Assembly (NCBI GenBank): GCA_045601405.1
Contig: JAZRZO010000036.1
Span: 1 to 51,965 of the forward strand
DNA length: 51,965 bases
DNA from: RGIG5612 sp045601405
GTDB lineage: Bacteria; Bacillota; Clostridia; Lachnospirales; Lachnospiraceae
Direction: 5' to 3'
Part shown: positions 49,402-51,965 of the stretch, one piece after another
Position numbering within the stretch: the first letter of the stretch is position 1
Layout of the letters: every line of letters starts with the position of its first letter
Made by a program: the position numbers and the translations under genes
The notes under the pieces: model-generated
What the model was told of the DNA's origin: nothing
The model's database searches: none
What the model saw: the letters and a program-made list of their open reading frames with translations, nothing else

Positions 49402-51669
49402 TCAGACGTGCATGTTAAAAGCGGATTCAGTTATCTGATCCATTAGACCCGAATATCTTTTTTGCTCTCTGACGTTCTTTATCATCCGCCTGATTGCATC
49501 CTCCACGCCTACAATACATACGCATTGCTTAGCCCGGGTAACGGCAGTATAAAGGATATTTCTGTTCATGAGCAGGGGCGGTCCTGACAGTATCGGGAGT
49601 ATAATGGCGGGATACTCACTGCCCTGCGCCTTGTGTATGGTGGTGGCGTATGAGAGCGTAAGCTCCTCCAGCCTGTCCGTATCGTAGACCACGTATTTGC
49701 CGTCATCAAAGCGCACTTCCATCATCCGGGTATATTCATTGATCTTTTGGATCACACCAATATCTCCATTGAAGACGCCTTTCCCCTCTTCATATACAAT
49801 ACCTGAGCCCGTTCGCATCTCCCAGCGCAGTTCATAGTTATTTTTTATATGCATCACCTTATCGCCTTCCCGGAACACCGCGTTTCCAACAGGCAATTCA
49901 GATCTTCCCTTTCCTGCCGGATTTATACTCTCCTGAAGAATTCGGTTAAGGCTTTCCACTCCAAGTTTCCCCTTTTTTCCCGGTACCAGCACCTGTATCT
50001 CCCCTATGTCAGCATTGACATAATCGGGCAGCTTATCCCTGAGCAGAGCAAGCGTAGCCATAAGCACTGCCTGCGCATTATCCCTTCTGATAAATATGAA
50101 ATCCCTGCTTTTTGTTGTAAGTCTTATATCCTCGCCACGATTTATCCTGTGCGCGTTCACCACTATGTCGCTTTCCTCAGCCTGGCGGAATATCCTGGTA
50201 AGCTTGACTGTATTGAACTTTCCGCTGCCTATCACATCTTTGAGCACATTTCCCGGTCCAACACTGGGAAGCTGATCTACATCCCCTACCAGTACCAGTC
50301 TGGTTCCCGGTACTATCGCCCGAAGGAGCGCGCTCATCAGAAAAATATCAACCATGCTCACTTCATCTATGATCACAACATCAGCCTCCAGAGGATTATC
50401 CTCATTTCTGTCGAACCTTGCTCCCGCTGATGTGTCCTCAAGCTCTCCGGAAAGGTCCAGCATTCGGTGGATAGTCTTTGCCTCATATCCGGTCGCTTCC
50501 GTCATCCTCTTCGCTGCCCGCCCTGTCGGCGCGGCAAGCATTATCTCCTTGCAGTCCTTTTCAAAGAATTTTATAAGCGCGTTGATAGTAGTTGTCTTTC
50601 CTGTTCCGGGACCTCCTGTTATCACAAGTATGCCTGAGTTGGCGGCCTCTCTTACCGCTTCCTTCTGTTTTTCATCCAGTTTAATGCCGCTTTCTTTTTC
50701 TATCTCGCTTATCCGCGCGAGCAGCTTTTCCTCCGGAATATCACCCCTCAGATCTATATCCAGCAGCATTCTTGCTATTCCTGCCTCCGTATAATAGTAA
50801 AGAGAGTGATAAACCCGCTTATCCTCTGATCTTTTTATTATCAGCCTGCAGTCTACAGCAAGATCCATGATGCATCTTTGTATATCCCCTTCAGATATTT
50901 CCGGGATATCATCTACAGACAGAGGCTTAAGTGTTTTCAGCACTCTGTTTATCAGGATCTCCTCAGGAAGATATACGTGCCCCTCGGTTGAAGCCTGCAT
51001 CAGCTCATACAGTGTGCAGCTTTTAATGCGAAAATCCGAATCGGGCGCAATGCCTGCCATATGCGCAATCTCATCAGCTTTTACAAAGCCTATTCCAAGT
51101 ATGTCATCAGCAAGCTGATACGGGTTTTCCCTGATGATGTCGTAGACTGCTTCCCTGTACTGCTCATATATCCTAACAGCCATTACATTTGAAATACCGT
51201 AACTGCCCAGAAACATCAGTGCTTTTCTGAGGTCTTTTTTCTCCTCCTGCTGCGCAGCTATCTCATGAGCCTTTGCAAGAGAGACCCCTTTTATCTCTGC
51301 CAGTCGTTCAGGCTCCTCGTCAATTATCCGCAGCGCGTCTTCTCCGAACTTTTCTATTATGCGCTTTGCGGTCACCTTGCCTATCCCTTTGATCGCGCCG
51401 CTGCTCAGATACCGCTCAATAGAGAAAATATCATCCGGCACTATCCTGGAGTAGCTTTCAACCTTAAATTGCTCTCCGTAAGTGGGATGAAAAACAAATT
51501 CACCGGAAAGTTCAAGATACTCTCCGGGTTCTACGAATCTGAATGTTCCGACACATACGGTCTCACATCCGTCTTCCTCCGCGCTGAGCACCGTGTACCC
51601 ATTGTCCGCGTTCCTGTATATGATCCTGTCTACATAAGCCTTAAAACTTTCCATAGCCTCGCTATCCAT
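49402..51669 (-). CDS. recD2: RecD2-type SF1B DNA helicase
   Basis: 755 residues. An N-terminal OB-like and helix-hairpin-helix region (GAIKGIGKVTAKRI at 91-104, and a second near 186-203) is followed by the helicase core: Walker A TGGPGTGKTTT (351-361), DEVSMVD, GDVDQLPSVGPG, and the final SYATTIHKAQGSEYP and YTAVTRAK motifs. It is a 5'-3' helicase of the RecD2/YrrC family, not part of a RecBCD complex. The first ATG (51669) overlaps the -10 box, so initiation is more likely at codon 6 (51654, MESFKAYVD), giving 750 residues. Confidence 0.95.
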   Translation of the reverse strand: MDSEAMESFKAYVDRIIYRNADNGYTVLSAEEDGCETVCVGTFRFVEPGEYLELSGEFVFHPTYGEQFKVESYSRIVPDDIFSIERYLSSGAIKGIGKVTAKRIIEKFGEDALRIIDEEPERLAEIKGVSLAKAHEIAAQQEEKKDLRKALMFLGSYGISNVMAVRIYEQYREAVYDIIRENPYQLADDILGIGFVKADEIAHMAGIAPDSDFRIKSCTLYELMQASTEGHVYLPEEILINRVLKTLKPLSVDDIPEISEGDIQRCIMDLAVDCRLIIKRSEDKRVYHSLYYYTEAGIARMLLDIDLRGDIPEEKLLARISEIEKESGIKLDEKQKEAVREAANSGILVITGGPGTGKTTTINALIKFFEKDCKEIMLAAPTGRAAKRMTEATGYEAKTIHRMLDLSGELEDTSAGARFDRNEDNPLEADVVIIDEVSMVDIFLMSALLRAIVPGTRLVLVGDVDQLPSVGPGNVLKDVIGSGKFNTVKLTRIFRQAEESDIVVNAHRINRGEDIRLTTKSRDFIFIRRDNAQAVLMATLALLRDKLPDYVNADIGEIQVLVPGKKGKLGVESLNRILQESINPAGKGRSELPVGNAVFREGDKVMHIKNNYELRWEMRTGSGIVYEEGKGVFNGDIGVIQKINEYTRMMEVRFDDGKYVVYDTDRLEELTLSYATTIHKAQGSEYPAIILPILSGPPLLMNRNILYTAVTRAKQCVCIVGVEDAIRRMIKNVREQKRYSGLMDQITESAFNMHV

Positions 51670-51695
51670 TATAAGACGTATACATTTCAGCGCAA
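51668..51695 (-). promoter_or_regulatory. recD2 promoter overlapping the first ATG
   Basis: On the minus strand TTGCGC (51695-51690), 16-bp spacer, TATAAT (51673-51668). Transcription would begin near 51661, past the ATG at 51669, leaving only about 8 bases (with GAGG) before the ATG at 51654. The transcript would be almost leaderless. Confidence 0.6.
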
Positions 51696-51720
51696 GTGTA
51701 TATTGAGGGAAAGGCGTTGA

Positions 51721-51800
51721 TCCCGCCGATGATGCATATATATCGACGGACGACTAAACCGGCAATCGTCACACGGAGATATATATGCATCAAGGCGGGA
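51721..51800. repeat. 80-base compound hairpin holding copy B of the 40-bp repeat
   Basis: Arms: TCCCGCC (51721-51727) with GGCGGGA (51794-51800), and GATGCATATATATC (51731-51744) with GATATATATGCATC (51778-51791), 21 bp in all with a 3/2-base internal loop. The 33-base apical loop carries most of the core (51734-51773) shared with 25318-25357. It lies between the recD2 promoter and an IS3-type transposase fragment. It may be a transposon end, a regulatory RNA or a recombination site. Confidence 0.8.
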
Positions 51801-51805
51801 GGTGA

Positions 51806-51965
51806 ACAAGAAGACTTTGTCCCCAAGGATTATTGAATCAAACTAAGAATCGTCATTATACGAAAGAGCTTATGCTTGCTGCAGTAAATGATTATCTAAA
51901 CCGGGACTTCCATGCAGATGCGCCGAATCAGAAATGGCTGACAGATGTAACAGAATTTAAATACT
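51806..51965 (+). pseudogene. IS3-family transposase OrfB fragment, runs off the window
   Basis: An open frame after the TGA at 51803 encodes YLNRDFHADAPNQKWLTDVT followed by EFKY, the first part of the IS3/IS150-type DDE catalytic core, in which the Asp of LTDVT is the first catalytic residue. OrfA and the first 90 or so residues of OrfB are missing and no start codon is credible, so the left end is truncated. The fragment begins only a few bases after the compound hairpin at 51721-51800, which may mark the break point. It continues past the window end. Confidence 0.85.

Noticed and set aside
1..51965. CRISPR array
   Set aside because: No series of regularly spaced direct repeats of 23-40 bases was seen on either strand, and no cas genes are present.

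Overview
The window looks like a chromosomal segment of a low- to mid-GC Firmicute of class Clostridia, probably Lachnospiraceae or a near relative. The grounds are the XRE/integrase prophage style, GGAGG ribosome binding sites, heavy ATA (Ile) use, clpX/htrA/LCP/recD2/comF housekeeping genes and a GWW..GKVDF-type cell-wall repeat. The species cannot be fixed by reading alone.

Region 1 (1-5782) is mobile DNA. Positions 1-4581 are the right end of a decayed prophage or integrative element: a cell-wall-repeat fragment, a JAMM-fold phage protein with a small coupled partner, a truncated DUF3846 gene, three tiny membrane proteins, two XRE regulators, a divergent repressor, a broken Fic-type gene start, a tyrosine integrase and an attachment site made of the 3' part of a tRNA-Pro gene. 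Just beyond it (4649-5762) is a second, related remnant: a repressor 3' end, an intact NYN-domain nuclease-like gene and an integrase 5' end. An 11-bp direct repeat flanks it.

Region 2 (5811-10281) is housekeeping, all on the minus strand: rdgB, a papain-like surface protease, a THUMP-domain RNA methyltransferase, a HAAS/DUF1700 protein and tRNA-Arg(ACG). Region 3 (10278-14807) has a ClpX-type ATPase with a long acidic linker, a membrane HtrA protease and an LCP-family glycopolymer ligase.

Region 4 (14866-46296) is a roughly 31-kb, one-direction surface-glycan cluster, transcribed from high to low coordinates. It encodes glycosyltransferases (tandem GT8, GT2, GT4, GT-C-like membrane proteins), a flippase, a UDP-GlcNAc 2-epimerase, a sugar-modifying enzyme block (TIM-barrel isomerase, epimerase/dehydratase, SDR, MaoC, FAD oxidoreductase), and an unusually rich acylation set. 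That set is one DltA-like adenylating ligase, two carrier proteins, an FkbH-like HAD/GNAT enzyme, three MBOAT transferases, three SGNH/DltD/AlgX-like proteins and one acyltransferase-3. My reading is a multi-module, carrier-protein-dependent system that decorates an exported glycan with two or more acyl groups, possibly including glyceroyl. The LCP protein next door could anchor the product to peptidoglycan.

Region 5 (46331-51965) holds a perfect terminator, an MdoB-type phosphoglycerol transferase, a small transposon-like hairpin, comF, recD2, and a large hairpin with a 40-bp core also found at 25318 inside the glycan cluster. It ends in a 5'-truncated IS3-family transposase at the window edge.
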